Assembly: GCA_025927515.1 (NCBI GenBank)
Contig: JAICLG010000032.1
Span: 1 to 15,583, forward strand
Source: Hyphomicrobium sp.
Lineage (GTDB): Bacteria; Pseudomonadota; Alphaproteobacteria; Rhizobiales; Hyphomicrobiaceae
DNA length: 15,583 nucleotides
Direction: 5' to 3'
In this document: positions 13,734 through 15,583 of the stretch, in pieces
Position numbering within the stretch: the stretch's first letter is position 1
Layout: every line of letters begins with the position of its first letter
Notes under the pieces: generated by a model
The model's input: only the letters and a program-made list of their open reading frames with translations
Told to the model about the DNA's origin: nothing
Databases searched by the model: none
Program-made: the position numbers and the translations under genes

Positions 13734-14036
13734 ATGAAGCGTCTCGTACTTATAGGTTTCTTGGCACTGGGAACGGCAATCGGCAGTTCGGCCGCTTCCG
13801 CAGCGCCCGCGGCGACAAGCGTCGTCGGCTTGAGCCAGAGCCAGAATGGCATCCAGCTCGTGAGGGATCGCCGCGGCGACCGTCACTACGATCGCCGTCA
13901 CTATCGGCGTAATTACCGCCATCACCGCGGCGGCGGCTATGATCGCTATCGCGGCTGGCATCGCTATCACCATCGTCCGCGCGGCTGGAGAACACTCGGC
14001 TGCGTCCTCGTCGGACCGATCTGGTACTGCCCGTGA
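13734..14036 (+). CDS. Small exported His/Arg/Tyr-rich protein
   Basis: A 100-residue protein. AGGAGA at 13720-13725 fits the ATG at 13734. Residues 1-23 are a signal peptide ending ASAAP. The middle (about 42-85) is a run of Arg, His, Tyr and Gly (for example DRRHYRRNYRHHRGGGYD), highly basic. The C-terminus GCVLVGPIWYCP has two cysteines and recurs in many small Hyphomicrobiales exported proteins. The His/Arg-rich part could bind metal or polyanions (inference). A strong terminator follows at 14078. Confidence 0.78.
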   Translation: MKRLVLIGFLALGTAIGSSAASAAPAATSVVGLSQSQNGIQLVRDRRGDRHYDRRHYRRNYRHHRGGGYDRYRGWHRYHHRPRGWRTLGCVLVGPIWYCP

Positions 14037-14077
14037 GCTAAAGCCCACGACGATTTAGCAGTAGTGCTTTGAGGAAG

Positions 14078-14105
14078 CCGGGCGGAATTTTCCGCCCGGT
14101 TTTTT
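14078..14105 (+). terminator. Intrinsic terminator
   Basis: A 9-bp GC-rich stem (14078-14086 with 14091-14099), a 4-base loop and six T (14100-14105), 41 bases after the stop of the 13734-14036 gene. Confidence 0.9.
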
Positions 14106-14342
14106 GTGGATCTCGTCTCGAACGATCGCACTCAGCTGACCGACGAGTTTCTGACGCCCACTCAGCACGCGGATTGATCGTTAATATTCGATATTTTCAG
14201 CGTGTTTCCGAAGCGTTCTCGAACAAAGGCAGGGTGGGTTACTCCGCCGCGCATACGTCCGGAACAGGGCCAGCGCGGTCGCGTTTCCAACACATGAGCG
14301 CGGTGTCGCTGACCCGCGCACGCAGAGTTAAGGAGATCGATT
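14106..14342. other. Leader region of the 14343 gene
   Basis: Between the terminator and the next start I see only the EcfG-type promoter at 14261-14285, then about 50 bases of leader ending in AAGGAGA. No open frame with a good start site lies here. With the terminator the gene-free interval is 306 bases. Confidence 0.5.
14261..14285 (+). promoter_or_regulatory. EcfG-type general stress promoter
   Basis: GGAAC at 14261-14265, a 16-base spacer, CGTT at 14282-14285. This is the exact EcfG consensus. Transcription would start near 14292, leaving a leader of about 50 bases before the ATG at 14343. Confidence 0.78.
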
Positions 14343-14630
14343 ATGAAACGGAATTGGGCCGCCGCGGCGGGTGCAGCTTTGATCGTAGCCATCGCCGCTC
14401 CAGTAGTCGCGCAGGCAGACTCGATCAGCGGCGTCGAAGGTGCGCGCGCCAAGGATCGCGCTGGATATTATCTGAGCCGGCAGGACCGCGAACATCTGCG
14501 CCGCTATGGCCGCAACGATGACTACGGCTGGCGCGGCTATCGCCATTACGGATACTACGACGACTATTACGGCGGACCGGGCGTCGGCGTGTACGTCGGA
14601 CCGGGCGCCGTCGGAGTTTACGGCTACTAG
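14343..14630 (+). CDS. Small exported Tyr/Gly-rich protein, stress-promoter linked
   Basis: A 95-residue protein. AAGGAGA is 7 bases from the ATG at 14343. Residues 1-24 are a signal peptide ending VVAQA. The first mature block is VEGARAKDRAG with a helix ending LRRYG, the same block as in the 5726-5980 protein. The rest is a Tyr/Gly-rich, Asp/Arg-containing low-complexity tail (for example WRGYRHYGYYDDYYGGPG), ending GVYGY. An exact EcfG-type promoter lies 58 bases upstream, so the gene is likely switched on by general stress. Its function is unknown; an envelope-surface role is an inference. Confidence 0.82.
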   Translation: MKRNWAAAAGAALIVAIAAPVVAQADSISGVEGARAKDRAGYYLSRQDREHLRRYGRNDDYGWRGYRHYGYYDDYYGGPGVGVYVGPGAVGVYGY

Positions 14631-14643
14631 TTGAAGGCAGACG

Positions 14644-14687
14644 GAGTGAGCAGGTGGCGGATCTATTCGTCGCCTGCTACTCTTTTT
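14644..14687 (+). terminator. Intrinsic terminator
   Basis: A 10-bp stem with two wobble pairs (14650-14659 with 14668-14677), extended by GAGT/ACTC with a bulge, ending in five T (14683-14687). It lies just after the stop of the 14343-14630 gene. Confidence 0.75.
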
Positions 14688-14725
14688 AACGCGCGCCGGG
14701 ATCGCGAAGCGGGACCATCCCGAGA

Positions 14726-15199
14726 TCAGCCGCGCCGCGCCGCCTCGATAGCGGCGACGTCAATCTTCCGCATCGTCATCATCGCTTCGAACGCGCGCCT
14801 GGCCTCATCGCCACCGGCCGCCAGAGCGTCCGTCAGCACGCGCGGAGTGATCTGCCAGTTGACGCCCCACTTGTCCTTGCACCAGCCGCACGCGCTCTCC
14901 TGGCCGCCGTTGCCGACGATGGCGTTCCAGTAGCGGTCGGTCTCTTCCTGATTATCGGTGGCGATCTGAAACGAGAACGCTGGGCTATGCTCGAAAGCAG
15001 GGCCGCCGTTGAGGCCGATGCACGGAATTCCCGCGACGGTGAAGTTGACGACGATCACGTCGCCCGCCTTGCCTGACGGATAGTCGCTGGGCGCGTGGTG
15101 AATGGACCCGACGGAGCTGTCGGGAAACGTCTCGGCGTAGAAGCGCGCCGCCGCTTCGGCGTCCTTGTCGTACCAGACGCAAATCGTGTTCTTGGCCAT
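14726..15199 (-). CDS. PhnB-like / 3-demethylubiquinone methyltransferase-like protein (glyoxalase fold)
   Basis: A 157-residue protein of the vicinal-oxygen-chelate superfamily, best placed in the PhnB-like family that is often mislabelled 3-demethylubiquinone-9 3-methyltransferase. The ATG at 15199 is preceded by GGAGAG; the longer frame reaching 15559 is mostly the dispersed repeat at 15317 and is rejected. Visible pattern: VWYDKDAEAAARFY at the start, YPSGKAGDVIVVNF, IGLNGGPAFEH, AFSFQI, then W111-x-V-N-W-Q-I at the end of the core. The usual family length is about 140-160. No methyl-donor site is visible, so enzyme activity should not be inferred from the old name. It stands alone. Confidence 0.87.
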   Translation of the reverse strand: MAKNTICVWYDKDAEAAARFYAETFPDSSVGSIHHAPSDYPSGKAGDVIVVNFTVAGIPCIGLNGGPAFEHSPAFSFQIATDNQEETDRYWNAIVGNGGQESACGWCKDKWGVNWQITPRVLTDALAAGGDEARRAFEAMMTMRKIDVAAIEAARRG

Positions 15200-15583
15200 T
15201 GTTCGTACTCTCCGCTGAATGCTGGGTTCTCTATTCGCCCCGGCGCGTCGCCTTATTATGACGATTTCGCCGCGCCCGTTCCGACATGACACCGTCTTTC
15301 GCGTCCCAGTCCAGCCTGTCATCCCGGGCGAGCCCTTCTGCGAGACCCGGGACCCAGATCGAAGCGCGCGTGCAGAACTGGATCCCGGCTCTTCGCTGCG
15401 CTTCGGCCGGGATGACAACTTTTTGGCGGCTCGCGAACACGGCGAGGAAAGAAGCTCCAAGCAGCGCCAACGGCCGGCGATCCAAGCAAACGCACACGGC
15501 CGATACAAGGGACTGCGCGACCGGCCGGCCCGCGGAACGCGAGTCGGTTGCTCCAACAAATAAGCACGAAGCGGACGGGTTCC
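15200..15583. other. Gene-free end of the window
   Basis: From the start of the 15199 gene to the window end I see no protein with a supported start. The stretch is occupied mainly by the dispersed repeat at 15317-15417. Past it, 166 bases hold only shadow frames without a ribosome binding site, plus a GGAAC at 15534 that has no CGTT partner. Confidence 0.5.
15317..15417. repeat. Dispersed intergenic palindromic repeat
   Basis: Outer ends TGTCATCCCGG (15317-15327) and CCGGGATGACA (15407-15417) are perfect 11-bp inverted repeats. Inside are CCCGGG twice in the left half and a second ATCCCGGC/GCCGGGAT pair in the right half, so the element folds as two adjacent hairpins. GTCATCCCGG-type palindromes are widely dispersed in alphaproteobacterial genomes. 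Confidence 0.75.

Noticed and set aside
15200..15559. N-terminal extension of the PhnB-like protein
   Set aside because: It is encoded largely by the dispersed repeat and has no homology to the family; the ATG at 15199 has GGAGAG upstream.

Overview
The window looks like an ordinary chromosomal stretch of a GC-rich alphaproteobacterium of the order Hyphomicrobiales (a Hyphomicrobium-like genome is my best guess). The basis is the EipA/DUF1134 protein, the small exported Tyr/Arg-rich proteins, the GGAAC-N16/17-CGTT promoter motif of the alphaproteobacterial EcfG general stress sigma factor, and a dispersed palindrome of the GTCATCCCGG type. I see no phage, integrase, transposase, CRISPR array, rRNA or tRNA. 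Most ribosome binding sites are good AGGAG-like matches, and several fix the start codon.

Layout. Positions 1-996 hold the 3' part of a tetratricopeptide-repeat protein. Next come an exported L,D-transpeptidase (1224-2006) and, convergent with it across a strong shared terminator, an EipA-like envelope protein with a long N-terminal extension (2073-3239), a FlK-like hotdog thioesterase (3329-3739) and a small four-cysteine exported protein (3849-4280). From 4557 to 5980 there are two small exported proteins and a two-helix membrane protein. A DUF72 protein (6018-6875) is divergent from a TonB-like energy transducer (7112-8086). A 43-residue lipoprotein (8157-8288) is divergent from a short-chain dehydrogenase followed by two small membrane proteins (8498-10173). 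On the minus strand follow an MFS transporter and a small exported protein (10210-11820), then a small soluble protein (11965-12252), a short membrane protein and a Tat-exported beta-carbonic anhydrase (12317-13287). The last part has two small exported Tyr/Arg-rich proteins (13734-14630), a PhnB/glyoxalase-fold protein (14726-15199) and a dispersed palindromic repeat (15317-15417).

Common theme. About half of the genes encode exported, lipid-anchored or membrane proteins, so the region is envelope-heavy: peptidoglycan cross-linking (L,D-transpeptidase), envelope integrity (EipA), TonB-type energy transduction, periplasmic CO2/bicarbonate exchange, and a set of tiny secreted proteins. Two of the tiny exported proteins (the lipoprotein and the 14343-14630 protein) have exact matches to the general-stress promoter in the right place and orientation. 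These are the only two exact matches I found by eye on either strand.

I did not find a clear new multi-gene system. The best leads are the two stress promoters on small exported proteins, a tandem 17-bp repeat in front of the dehydrogenase, the extended EipA, two related small exported proteins about 8.6 kb apart, and a terminator-like hairpin in a gene-free AT-rich stretch with no plus-strand gene in front of it.
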